The position numbers were made by a program, and so were the translations under genes. Shown here piece after piece: positions 46,425-58,548 of a DNA stretch of 64,000 bases. The DNA comes from Casuarina equisetifolia (Eukaryota; Streptophyta; Magnoliopsida; Fagales; Casuarinaceae). Under the pieces are notes generated by a model. The model was not told the DNA's origin, made no database searches, and saw only the letters and a program-made list of their open reading frames with translations. Numbering within the stretch: the stretch's first letter is position 1; each line of letters begins with the position of its first letter. The stretch lies in the NCBI GenBank assembly GCA_028551475.1, contig CM052357.1, positions 620,001 to 684,000 of the forward strand, given 5' to 3'.

Positions 46425-47110
46425 TACAACCATTTGAAAGATACGGATTTCCATGAAAGCCCAATTGGCAAGAACAATTAAGAGTTAACTTCTAGTTTGC
46501 CCATGACCAATTGGAATGTTGATAAATAGAAGATGGAATAAGTGACACTAAAGAATTTATTTGTAGTGACGAGAATGTTTTGCAATAATTGATATTTAAA
46601 GGCTTATTAATCCATCATTCCAATACCACAGGTACGTGAGACCATGGGTAGGATACATTAACATGCTAGAATCACTCATCTTTAACCAAGAATATTGACA
46701 TGCATGCTTTTTTGGAATTAGCTTATAGTAAAGTTCTTGAGAACATAACAACATTTGGGGGAATTCTTGATTGGTAACAATTAATGTCATTACAACTATT
46801 TTCACTTATGACTGAATTTTTGAAACAAGTTGTCTAACACACGCCAGTAATTATATAATCTTCGTCAACCATAATAGCAACATCTGTGCAATCTCTTGCC
46901 ACAAATTTGTTTTTAGAGTGAGAGAAGAATAAATTAGTTGCTCCTAAGCTAACATTTAAAAGGCTTAGAAGGCTTAAAAGAATGGTTACAAAGGATGAAA
47001 AATGAGCTTTCAAGATAGCAACTATCTCTAAGACCAAAAGTATAGTCAATACGAACGTTACCACAACTTGCTAGACATGAGGTCTTTAATGGCTATGCAT
47101 ATGCTATAAT
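46425..47110 (-). pseudogene. WAKL exon 1 remnant
   Basis: Minus strand, several frames: a signal-peptide-like LFMNSIIAYA followed by a TAG, CGNVRIDYTFGLRDSCYLESSFFILCNHS, LGATNLFFSHSKNKFVARDC, a degraded middle, and finally LGFHGNPYLSNGCKG with a splice donor. These are collinear with exon 1 of the intact WAKL ([35 protein letters not shown]). Stops and frameshifts are frequent and no EGF or kinase exon follows. It is an older loss than the 15850-21364 copy. Confidence 0.83.
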
Positions 47111-50100
47111 TGAGTTCATAAATAAAATGAACAAAAAACCAGTATGCACTGCCAGCCCTCTTTCTTCTTAGGTTATATGGGCAAGATTTTGCAAACGTAA
47201 ATTTAGCACTCTTTATCTCACCAATTCTCTCTCCATTTCACTAGTTCTATTTTTGTCTCATAACTTCTCTTTATGTTTCATTGCCATTTTTTTTGTGCGC
47301 AAATATAATAGATTTTGCAAGTTGCTCTTTATCAATATGAATTCCATTATAAACTTTAAGAAATTTCTTCACATCTTTGTAGAATGACAAGGTTTTTAAA
47401 CTGATTTGAGCCACTTCCATCTTGTAGGTCTTCAAACTATTTTCTTTGTTACCACCTATCCATATTAAGGATGCAGCTTGCTTTCTAGTCGCCAACATTG
47501 ACCACAACCTAAATAACATCGAAATAAGTATGTTCGTACACGGGTAGTGCTTCATGTACTGAGTGCTAATTTGAAGAAATAAAGGACCTAATTCCAAAAG
47601 AGTTTGTTATCAAACCCATAATGCACACACTTAGTGGATTTTCAATGTTGTTTCTTTAAGAAGAATTCATACACTTGTTAGGTTTTCAATGTTGTTTCTT
47701 TAAGAAGAATTCATGCACTTGTTGGATTTTCAATGTTGTTTCCCTAAGAAGAATTCAATTAACTTTACACTCAAAATTGTAGGACTTAATTATTTTATCA
47801 GAAGTTGTTATTTGCATCTATACTTTTTTTCCTTGCATTTTTTAATCAACTATCGCTTCAACAAGATGAATGCACCAACAAAAGCACCATGTTAGATCAT
47901 CTTAACACTCACTCTGCTCTACTTCGTTTTCTATTATCAAAATAGAGTTTCTAAAAATCTATTTTCTCTAAGTTCTATTTATCTCTTAGTATTTAAGTAA
48001 GGAGTTCTGTGATAGATCAACAACATTCTCATGTAAACCAGGCAGTTGTCATTAACCAATGGGATGTTTCATTGTTTAGATGTTGGACATAAACCCAGAC
48101 ATTGGGATCCAAGTCACTTTCTGGGTGATGTTCTTGTTCTTATTGGAGGTTCTTAGCTTCTCCTTTGTCACTCTCTTTGACAAATCTAAAGATAAGATTA
48201 AAGACGTTGAAAATGTTAAAGAAAAAAGATAACAAATAAGAAAAAATTTGAGGAAAGAGAATTCTTTCATGAAAAGGTCAACACGAGTAGGATGTAGGAA
48301 AAAGTGAGAAAAAAAAGCCAAAAAAGTTGAAACCAAACGCTACATGATCTACTACCGATATGGGTCATGATTCTTCTTTCACATACACAAATTGAAGAAC
48401 CGTAAAAGATCAAATGGAAGAGAAATGGGATGCAATACAACTAGTTGAAAAGGACAGCAATAGGGTCAAACAGATAAGGGAAGGCTGCAAGTCTTAACTT
48501 GTGAAGGACAAAGCGTGCGAAGGGGCAAATGCTAGATATAAGCAAACGACCTTACCCGGCTCTAGTTTGTAATTAATTAATTACCTAATATAAGCAAGAC
48601 ACTAGATATTGGACCATTGAATGGGTTCAATGGTAAAGCTATACTTTCACCAAGTCACACGTCTTCATGAGTATCAAGGGGTTGATCCTCACTTTGATAC
48701 CCTTGCAAGATAGCACGATGATATGGTAAAGGTAAGACCAATGCACTCAAGTTCTTCATGATATTGTTGCTATGGCAAATGGAAATTCTAATATCATCAT
48801 CATTTCGTCTCAAAAATTGGAAAACATGCAATGGACAATCCACCAAGTTGAAATGGACTTGAAACCCTTATTGTATCAATAAACCACTTGAACTTCTACT
48901 TCAATTTGCTTATACTAGCTCTTGTTATTTTTATTATCTATAACTTCTTTGAACTATTCTTTTGTTTGTATATCATATAGTCTTGGTATTTTCTCCCTTT
49001 ATGGGAGATATTCTTTGGTTTATCCTAGTTTTTCTTAAAAGTGTGTGTGCATCCTAGTGGGAAAGCACCATGCAAATCATCACCACGTTCTTTTGTAAGT
49101 AACAAAAAGTTAAAGGAATTCCATGCCTTATCTCATTTCTTATTTATATAATAGATATGTATAAATTTTGGGCTTTCCTTGGATGAAAGTAGCATATTTC
49201 AAATGAATATGGATAAAAAAGGCAAGTACCACCCAACATCACTAACTCCATCGTAGATGTCTATTCAAACAAGTAGGACTTACTTTCTTGGGATGTTTCT
49301 TGATTAACTTCTCTAAAAATGCTCCATCTCAAAGCTTGGAAATTAATTCTTATCATACCATTTTTGAATTTATTATTAGAATTCTCAATTATTATAATAA
49401 ATCACAATTCAATTGCTGTATTCTAGAAAAGGGGCTAAGGTTGAATCTGATGCAGCATAGGGCTCCTTCTTTCTTGTTGTGGTGGGGTTTGGATTCTTCT
49501 TCTGATTGGAAACCACACATACCTTTGCTCCTAAAAAAGCTTAAGGGAAGGACAAGACCCAAACGCCACCATCCCTTGATTGGTGTGGTAGAGCAATCTT
49601 TGCTCCAATTTGTGGTATCTGATTAACCTTCTAGTCATCGTATACGAGCATTTGATTTGTTTTGGTTCCTTGAGCATGACCTATAGAATAAAACCAAATC
49701 ATATGCTGTCACTTCCCTTTTCGCATCCACATCCTTCTTCCTTCTTATCCTTTTTCCTAGTGTAAATCTTATACTCATCACACTAGCCAGTCCATCGCTT
49801 CTCTCTTTCTTAACAATATTGGTAAAAGCTCTAAGTAAAGGCAAAAATATCAATGATTGAACAAATATGCAAAAATTTTATTAGGCCAAGCAGAAAAAAC
49901 AAATGTCTACCTCAAATAAGTGAAACCTATTAATTTGGATACTTTAGGGGTCCATCACTATAATCAATACCGTGCCATATGTTATTTACGCACACACCAT
50001 TATTGGAGGTTGTCTTCCTTGTCATTATCCCACTTAATACAATTAGTATTCAAGTCTTTCATTTCTAATTAAATATAGACTAAGATTAAGGTGCCAGCTA

Positions 50101-50340
50101 ATTCTTCGAGACTTTGTTGACATCGTTTTCCCCCACCAATGTGAAAGGACGTTGACTAGACATGGACTTCCTTCTTAAGTTTTTGATCTCGTGGACTAGT
50201 AAAAAGGTAGTCTTGACTATAGTCCATCTATCTTTCTTAGTTATGGTCTTTGCCCACTCCTGCTAGGACAAGGATTCAAAGTTGTAAATCTTTTGCTTTC
50301 AATACGCGCTTACAATGCACACGGTCTATGGTTCAGTATA
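47111..50340. other. Intergenic with diverged PPR-flank duplicate
   Basis: Bases 47370-47757 are related to 50680-50963 (shared gccacttccat, gtaggtcttc, ggatgca.cttgctttctag, and the 44-base repeats). They are therefore a second copy of the EMB1025-like PPR remnant or its flank. The rest (47760-50340) is AT-rich with no recognised gene. Confidence 0.5.
47628..47757. repeat. 44-base tandem repeat, three copies
   Basis: The unit begins ttcaatgttgtttctttaag and contains aagaattcat and cacttgtt. Units start at 47641, 47685 and 47729. Two diverged units of the same family lie at about 50893-50963. Confidence 0.8.
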
Positions 50341-50840
50341 TTAGATAGGACGTAGCTTGGGAATACGACAACTACTATTCTCTTTCTCCACTATGCATGC
50401 ATGGTAAGGTGGACAACTCTCATTCACCATTTTAGACGGAACTTCTTTTGCTTCGTTCACCTTTCCTTCTAGGCACAAGCCATCCACAAGAACACTGTAA
50501 ACAATGGTACTAGGTTTAAATCCCGTCATGATCATCTGTTTCCATAATTTCATTGCCTCTTCAGTCTTTCCCTCCCTAAACAACCCACCAACAAGAGTTG
50601 AATTAACATATTCATTGGCACAATGCCCTCTTCTACTAGACAGTTCCATCATAAACTTCAATAAATTTCCTTGCATCTTCATAGAATAACAAATTTTTCA
50701 AATTGGTCTAAGCCACTTCCATATTTGTAGGTCTTCGAATTAGTTGCTTTTGTTGCCGCCTATCCAAATCAAGGATGCAACTTGCTTTCTAGTTGCCAAC
50801 AATGACCAAGGCTTGAATAACATTGGAATAATTATGTTCA
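50341..50840 (-). pseudogene. P-class PPR gene fragment (EMB1025-like)
   Basis: Minus strand 50682-50341 encodes NEYVNSTLVGGLFREGKTEE, then AMKLWKQMIMTGFKPSTIVY and SVLVDGLCLEGKVNEAKEV, two clear 35-residue PPR units. The spacing and wording resemble Arabidopsis EMB1025 (At4g20090). Upstream sequence (to about 50840) stays weakly similar but has stops. The fragment ends in non-PPR residues. It is unrelated in sequence to the small PPR genes at 11844 and 26974. Confidence 0.7.
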
Positions 50841-50963
50841 TACATGGGTGGTGCTCTATATGCTGCGTAGAATGGACACACTTAGTGGGTTTTCAATGTT
50901 GTTTCTTTAAGAAGAATTCATGAACTTGCTAGGCTTTTAACATTGTTTCCTTGAGAAGAATTC

Positions 50964-52428
50964 ACTTAACTTAGCACTTATAATTGTAGAACTTAGCTCA
51001 TCTCCTTTGAATAAATGTCTATAAATGGGGTATTATGTGAATATTACAAGTTCTTCTTCTTCCTGTCTCTTAAATACCTATAGTTAACAAAGGAATTTAT
51101 TTTCACCTAAATTGTAGTAGGAGGGAATCAAAGTGTCAAAAGTAATAGCAAAGGACTAACCATAAAATAGTGCTAGTCCACGAGAAAAAAAGACATTTTT
51201 CAATATGTGTATATATTACATTGATGGTGATAATGGAAAAGAACTATTGTATGAGATCAAGTAGCAATGAAATGAAGGGAGAGATAGCTACTCAAGAGAA
51301 TGGTATAGGGATAACTGATTTGGTTATGCCAAGTACTCCAAATTAATCACTTATCTCGCTAAGCCTTCATCCAAATTTCCTAGGGCCAGTTGAACGACCT
51401 TTACTCCACTCTACTCGGTTGAGTCACATGCTTGCATCTCGTTACAAAGTCTCTGCACCCAGTCCGATGGAAAAGGTCACTATGGTGGTATCTTTGGGGT
51501 TCCTAGCCTCACCATATTCTTTGTCTAGCATGATGTTCATTACACATACTTTAGACGTGTATTCTTAATCCTTTTCCTTCTGTAAAGTGTACCTTTAATT
51601 CACCTACAGTACTTGTCATAATAGTTTGTAGCTTTAATGCATGGAATTGCACCAACGGTTAGTTTTTCTTATTTTTTATGCTTTTGACCAAAGGGAAAAT
51701 TCATAATTTTTAACATACTTTCTTTTTCCATTTGTTTTTTTTTTGTCCTTTTGTTTTTTCTTCATTCTTAATCTTCTTAGTCCATGTTGTTAGTCGTTCA
51801 ATGTGTCTTTTAATAAGGAAAAACAAAATTTCACTAATTTTGTTGATTGTTCAAACAAGTAGGATATGGATAATATAGTTTTCTCGGTGGATTAAAATTT
51901 TTGCTATGACTCTAGCTTAAGTTATACAAGCTAGATAGTGAAAATTGTTAGGCTGACATCAATGTGCATGTGCTGTTGGCAACATATGAGCTAAATGAAG
52001 TGTGACATTTAAATTCAGTAATCAATGGTGGCAACTAGCCATTTTCTTTTCTCTTCCACGTGGACTCTTTTGATTTTGAATTCTATGGATTAGCCCTATC
52101 TTTCTTCTATATTTTGAGCGTCTTACTATGACTCACTTGTATACTTCCCATGTTGTTGTGTTGCATCATGTTTTGCGCTTTTCTTTTTAATTTGAATATG
52201 TTTTATGTTCCCCCTTTAAATCATGAATTTCTGTCCAGAAAATTTCTCGCCTCTGGCAATTTTCTCAATGCACATTCTCGAGTAGAGCTGTTTGGAAAAT
52301 TACTTCCATGTCAAATGCTTCAATGATCTTTCGTCAATTTCTCTGATTTTAGTTCCACAAGTCGTGGAATGTATATGCTCTTATGGAAGTCGTTATATAA
52401 ATGAATTTAATTTTTTGTTAACTCCCAG
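50964..52428. other. Intergenic or intron of the ABCC remnant
   Basis: AT-rich, with no coding exon recognised. The acceptor ending at 52428 marks the first visible ABCC exon. Confidence 0.4.
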
Positions 52429-54013
52429 GCAATATCTTGCGCTGATTTGGTTGTTGTGATGGAAAAAGGACATGTGAAGTGGATTGGAAGTTAAGCCGAC
52501 TTGTCAGCTTCTTAATATTCAGCATTCTCTCCACTTAATGAATTTGATACATTGAACATTCAAAGACAAGAATGCCGAGCAGATACTGATCTGAAGACAA
52601 ACAATATTTCCTAGAAGAAAATACTATTGGTATTTCAAAGGAAGCACATAAGACAATTGAAGTTGAGCAATGAAAAGAGCGCAAAGTTTTGAACTTGCTG
52701 TATATAAGTGAGTACAAGGATTTTGCATTCTATTCTTACTCTTCCTAGGAGTGACAATATCTTAAAGCTACACCCTGTACAATAAAATTTCTTTACCATT
52801 ACCTTTTGCTGCAACCATGCTGCATTTTCTGGATGGTTCATTACTGTCGTTATATTCTTAGCTGCAATTCTACGCAAGCTTCTCGTAGTGGAAATGATCT
52901 GTAGTCATCATATTGGATAGATAATACAGCAGGAAGTGGTCAATCAGAATTCTCCTTTAATCTGGTATTGAATTTCCCTATTGAAAAGGTCCCTAAACCA
53001 AGCGGTTTGCTTTTATTTGAACGGATATTGGAGTCATTACCTTGCCCTTAAGAAAATATGAGATCCAAAGGAAATTATTATTGAAACACAATAATTATTA
53101 GAATAGTCCTCCATTGCACAGGCTAGGTGCAAAATACCTGCTTAGGATTGTCCTGAAGGTTCTCCGTCTAATTCTAAATTCTTGTATAGCTGTGTATGAT
53201 CTTTTAATTTGTATCTTTAGGAAAAATTTTGAGATCAGTGACAAAGTTATATTTGATTGTAGAAGTAAATGTCAAAGCTATAGGTTGAATGGACTTTAGG
53301 GAGACTACAAATAAATCATAAATCTGGTGGTTTTCGTAGAACTGCAGTTAAAATACAAACACATTATGTGCCAGAAAAGGTGCCAAACTCAGTAAATGGA
53401 CCTTTAAGTTTAATTATCTTCAAACTCGGCCATTGAAGATAAATGATTTTAATTTTGGTTTTTTATTTTTCCTTGTGTATCATTTCTCACTAGCTTAGTA
53501 CTTGGGACTGGAAGGGAGTTTATTGCTGACGCAAAGTTTGGATACCGAAACATATGTTTTTTCCTTCACCATAATGCCTAATGTTGAAAAGAGCATGCGC
53601 AAGAATTCTGGACAGATTGTTGAAATGCTTGTTTTTTCAGGATATACTAGTCATCTTTTGTTTCATAAATTCCTTTCTTACATTGGTGAGGACATTGCAT
53701 TTGGGGGAATACGAGCTGCAGTTAATTTGCACAAAACACTGCCTGACAAGCTTATCAATGCACCTGTCCAATTCTTTGATCAGACATCATGCGGAAGGAT
53801 ACTCAACAGGTTAGAATAACAAGTCTCAGGAGATAATTCTTTTATACTGCATAAAATATTTTCTTTTCCTCTTTTTCATATCTTTTCAATTGAATTTTTA
53901 GGTTGTCTTCTAATTTCCATAGAATAGATGATTCCCTCCCTTTCATTCTTAACATTCTCGTAGCCAATTTTGTGGGTCTGCTGGGGATAGCTGTTGTCTT
54001 GTCATACGTACAG
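52429..54013 (+). pseudogene. ABC transporter C-family (ABCC13/MRP-like) fragment
   Basis: Three exon remnants. From 52429: AISCADLVVVMEKGHVKWIG, the end of nucleotide-binding domain 1, then stops where Ser codons are expected (TAA at 52492-52494 and 52513-52515), followed by SPLNEFDT. Bases 53641-53809: FINSFLTLVRT, then in a shifted frame GGIRAAVNLHKTL and LINAPVQFFDQTSCGRILNR, the start of the second membrane domain. Bases 53902-54013: RIDDSLPFILNILVANFVGL. Plant ABCC13-type transporters read similarly in this order. The stops and frameshift make it non-functional, and the rest of the transporter is absent on both sides. Confidence 0.83.
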
Positions 54014-54058
54014 GTATATATAAAATTTGTCCACTTTAATTGTCATACGTACAGGTAT
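54000..54058. repeat. 18-base direct repeat at a chimeric junction
   Basis: tgtcatacgtacaggtat occurs at 54000-54017 (the end of ABCC exon c plus donor) and again at 54041-54058, just before VSR sequence starts. The offset is 41 bases. Confidence 0.9.
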
Positions 54059-54060
54059 TC

Positions 54061-54371
54061 TACAGTGCTGAAGGCCATACGTGCTGAATTAAGGAAACCA
54101 CAGATCCTCCAGTTTGTCTAACCTCAGGTTGATATGCTTATTTAGCTCTTACCCTCAGTAATGACTATTGCTCTTGTGACTTCTAAAAATGTAATGATAT
54201 CTTCTATTTTGTATCATTGCAATTAACCAGACATTGAGATTAATAAGTGTACCAAAACAATGGTGATTGTTGGCTGGATACGAGCTTTAACATCACTGCT
54301 TGCGAGGTATACACAATTTTCAGAGTTCACTGTCGCTTATGCTCCTGAAAAGTTTTCTATTTCAGATTATG
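54061..54371 (+). pseudogene. VSR fragment: end of exon 5, exon 6, part of intron 6
   Basis: Collinear with 7447-7757 of the intact gene: VLKAIRAELR (exon 5), donor, intron 5, then exon 6 with DIEINKC and GDCWLDTSFN-like debris and the start of intron 6 up to ttcagattatgaa. Several indels break the frame. It lies between the ABCC and ALF4-like fragments, more than 9 kb from the next VSR sequence. Confidence 0.9.
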
Positions 54372-55909
54372 AACCAACTCAATGCACCGGTACAAAACCA
54401 ACTCAACCGAATTTAGGGTACATTCTGTGCCATCTGCAAGTTCATCAAAGTCCTTCCTGTTTGCTGCAATTATCCCTGTCACCAGGGCTCGAAGAGGTAC
54501 AAGCCGCTCATTGTATGCCTTCAGCAAGTTCTCCTTGAACAGCACTTCAGTACGGTTGGTTTTTCCTGTGTCAATGGTCAATTGAAGTCAAAAATACAAG
54601 TAGCATCTTGCAGACCAAATAACAAAGATATTATTAACTCTAAAAACCACTGCAGTACGCCAGAACAGATCAAAGTGTCCACTAACAGAATGAGAACATC
54701 CGTAGAAAAGAAAGTATTTTAGGCAGGGCACAAAAAAATCAGAAGAAAAAGCCAATCCATTGGAAGAATTACCGCATCACCATTCTTAGGAAGGGAAGGA
54801 GGGCTCCCTTTGGTGACCTCAGAACCAACTTGATCAGTTCAAGGATAGTGGCATCCCAGAACGACATTTTTGGACATCCTTTATTTTCTATCCTCTGGAC
54901 TTCATCATTTCTTGCTGATTTAACAAAATCTAAAAGAATTGCAATCTACAAAAATTTGTCATGAATAAATCAGATGCACTAATTGGATGTAAACTGTTAA
55001 AATTCACAAAACTCAGTTGAAAAAATTTACCATGGAGGAAGAGTCGGTATTTTCAATCAAAGCTCTTAAAATGTCAAACCTCTGAGAATTTGCAATATCA
55101 ACAAGAACCTAGTTTTGAATAGCCAACAAGGGTATTTACTAACCATGCTTATGAAAAAGTGCATAAAATGCATGATAAAATAAGAATTAAGAAAGTGGTA
55201 CTTAAGATAAAACACATTAAAGGACCAAAACGTGGCAGTTAGAAAATTTGTTGTGAATCACAACTTCATGGTACTAAAATAATAAAATTCCGTACACTTT
55301 TAAATGCATCAAAGGCATGCTTCCTCAACACAGTATCTGGTGCAAATATGATAATTATTTTAATAGCCTAAAATATAGGTTTGATCATCAGAGATGAAAC
55401 GGATCAAGATTTGTCCTTTTCAAGAGGAAGAAAGGTTTGGTATATGTATGAATTTAATATGTTAGAGACATACCTGCAAACCAGCAAAGAGGTTGGGCAT
55501 ATAAGTTGAGAAGTTGATGTGTTCATCATCACAGTTCTGGGAGTTATTTCCATCCGTTAACGCAAAGCAGGAAGTTGACGGCATGTTTCTTCAAATCCCA
55601 TGGCAGATTGGCCAATGAGCATACGTGCTTTAACATGCCTACTGTTTGCCATCTTCTCATCTGGTTATTTCGAATTTAATCCTTGACAGCACTCACATCC
55701 TTCTCAGCAGCCTGAGCAACTTCATCCGCGATATGGCCCCAAACAACTGCCTCATGAAAGATAGAAGCATATCTGGGGTACAGGTCAATAATATAAAACT
55801 CAATTCCAGAAGAATAAATTAATCAGCTTTGGCAAATATGAACATAAAAGACATGCTCCGTGTTTGACATAGGTTAAACAACTCATACAATCATCATCTT
55901 CTGTGCATT
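54372..55909 (-). pseudogene. ALF4: ALF4/glomulin-like gene, C-terminal half, broken
   Basis: Minus-strand exons: about 55909-55850 (EDDDCMSCLTYVKHGA), 55772-55474 (VVWGHIADEVAQAAEKD, GMLKHVCSLANLPWDLKKHA, DDEHINFSTYMPNLFAGLQ), 55367-55296 (APDTVLRKHAFDAFK), 55108-55031 (ANSQRFDILRALIENTDSSS), 54945-54773 (FWDATILELIKLVL) and 54565-54372 (ENLLKAYNERLVPLRALVTG, VELVLYRCIEL). These follow ABERRANT LATERAL ROOT FORMATION 4, an armadillo-like glomulin protein that regulates cullin-RING ligases. A TAA after AVKD, a one-base shift after NFLLCV and another in the RSPKG segment break it. The final residues and stop come from VSR intron sequence. The N-terminal half is not seen. Confidence 0.75.
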
Positions 55910-58548
55910 CTGGGGGGGGAAAAAAATGAAAGAACCCTAGTCATTTTGTCAACGTCACTACCAGTTACTGGACCAAGATAGGATAGGCTACAGTTTAGAA
56001 AGAAGCGTGACAGTTGCAACACCAAGTGATAAAAGGGTGTTCAGTCCCATTGAAATAAAAAAGGGCAAAAATGTAAGCCCCGCAAGCAAATAAAAAACAA
56101 AAGGAAAGATTGAATGGAGCCAAAAGCTACACAAATTCTTCAAGGTGTAACATAAATGACTTCAGCTCTTCAGTTCATAATTACCCAAGAACTAACAGGT
56201 TTCAGCATATTCCTCACAACAACCTCTAATATTCATATTCTTATCCATTCCTCTTCAAGTTCAAGAATTCTCGATTAAAGTCCCCAACAAGCAGCACTTT
56301 CCAAAATTCTTAGCAACATAAGCAACCTCTAGAAATAAATGGGCATGGTATTAAAAATATAACAACCAATAACCTAAGATCCAAAATTAGAAATATAAAC
56401 TTCTTGAAAGTTTAGCCTTTGTTTGACCAACAAACCAAACTACCACTTACAATGTGTTGCTCTTTAAAGATTGGGGGTTGAACTCCAAAATTGCTCGATG
56501 GAACCCTTTCCCAGCAGCCAACAATGGCCAGCCCGCGGTCCAAAGGAAAACATTTGCTAGATCTATTATTGGTGAAAACCAAATTGTACTGAGAATAAGA
56601 AAACAACAAAACTAGTGAAAAATAACCAGCAATAACTTGATCCAAATTGATCAGTTCCATGTACAACATCCACAGTTTAGTAATAAGAACAGGAATTGAT
56701 AATCCCATTGCTTGAATCCCGTTACCTTTTCAAAGACCAGCTAGCAAAAGGGGCAATATAAGCACAAGCCTTAATTGTCTTGCTTAATGCCTGGTACAAT
56801 TAAGTTCATATGTCAGCAAAAGAACTAGAACGCATGGCAAAAGAAAAATTACCAGCAAGATAGGAATGGATAGAGATACAGAAATGCCACATTAATGCAA
56901 CCAAGTGATGCTGCACCTATGTAAATTCATGTATCAATCGAAAAAACCAGAGTTCAAAACGTGATAAAATCATTTACAGAGAAATTCCACTTCAATGCAT
57001 GTCAATTTATCAGAACAAAGTCACAACGCACCAGTTCCAATGTCTACTTTGATTAGTCAGTGAAAATGTGAGAACTTACGGGGCTAGATGAAGAACTGAA
57101 GTAAGAATTGGGTAAAACTTGACATGGAATATCAAAAAGGTAATCGATACATATGAACATAAAATTGTCTATTACTTACAGTTAAAGCTTGTACATAATA
57201 AGAATAAGATGGTGGGCTGCCAAGGATCAGTCACACTTCTAGGCTGGTTAAAGGTGGAACGAGTTCAACTTAAAGAAAAACCTCCATTACTGTTCCCAGA
57301 GAAGACATCAAACAACAAGCAACTTCATGCAACAATTAGACTATATGAATGATATTCACCAATAAGGAACTCAAAAGCCAGAAACTAGGAGCTACACATG
57401 TGCGCTGGGAATCAAAAGGGACACTTGGCAGGAGGTTCAGGAATCCATTTTGTTTTCACAATACCGACTCGGCCAACTGATAAGTATAAATGGGAGTTTT
57501 CACAGAAAAAGATTTCAAAGAATCTGTTCAATAATTACAATTTAATCACAAAGAATAAAGGAGAGCTTTCAACACATGAAAATTCCTATTATGTTCTTCT
57601 CAAATTTGAATTTGTTTCCATTTCTTCAAGTATGAATCTGTACCTATTTGTGGAGTTGGGAGAGAAATGGTCGACGCATCTTCATTATGAGTTCCATATC
57701 TTGATTTAAAATTTGAATTCCTTCCGTTGGGAGAGCTTGAGCTGGATCTCTATTTTCCTTTACAAGTCTTCGCTTTCCAGTGTTAGTTGCGAAAGAGCAA
57801 TTGGGTTGTCGCAAACACTTATGCTGAAATTCTTCAGTTGCTTTGCTCATAAGACAAAACTTTAGATGGAAGAAAAAAGAAGGCACATAAAGGAGTAAAG
57901 AGAGAAAGAGACAGAGAGAGCTGCGACCTCGGGGCTGTAGATGAAACGGTGGAAAGACTGTTGAAGAGGCACAGCAAAGATCGTTGGAGAGAATTGAGAA
58001 ATTCCATTGCATATGGTTTTGTTCGCTGTCAGAAATTTCTCAAACTTCGTCTTCCAAACATCACTGAGTTGCTGTATTTTCTCAACATGATATATAGTGG
58101 GGTCTCTTCCATTGTGTCTATTTGCCACAAAACTTTGTTACAAGAAAAACCGTCAAAGTTAATTAAACACAGCAATTAAAATGTCACAATTATATACAAT
58201 AGTAGTCTTGTCCAAGCTCAACAACGACATGATGATGGAGCGTCTAGATGCATTCTTGCTAAGAAGCTTATGCCTCATAGTCCAATACCATGACCTCATC
58301 TTCCTTAATTAAGAGCAAAAACGCACACAAAGTTCATGACATCTATCGAATTGCTACCCTTCTTCTCCAGTGGAAGTAGACCATGATCAGCATCAATTTC
58401 CAGAAGTCTCCACTTAGAATTTATTTCATGCAAAAAAAAAAAATATTCACGAGTAATTATTGAAATTCTTATTAGATAAAAATAAAAATAGCTAATTATA
58501 TAGTGCACAAGATCAAACTTAACAAATATTAGCAAATAAGCTCAACAT
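55910..58548. other. Intergenic, no gene recognised
   Basis: No further ALF4-like exons could be recognised. A minus-strand open frame at 57862-58128 has a protein-like start (HVEKIQQLSDVWKTKFEKFL) and could be an exon remnant, but I do not know the family. Bases 58237-58345 are the WAKL 3' flank shared with 15075-15190. Confidence 0.4.

Noticed and set aside
47628-47757. Regular repeats as a CRISPR array
   Set aside because: The units are directly adjacent with no spacers, and the DNA is from a plant nucleus.
52429-55909. Helitron or Pack-MULE capturing three genes
   Set aside because: No terminal repeats, target duplication or hairpin end could be found in the nearby flanks by eye. It is kept only as a question in the findings.
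57862-58128. N-terminal exon of the ALF4-like gene
   Set aside because: The residues do not resemble the known N-terminal region of the family, and no linking exons were found between 55910 and 57860.
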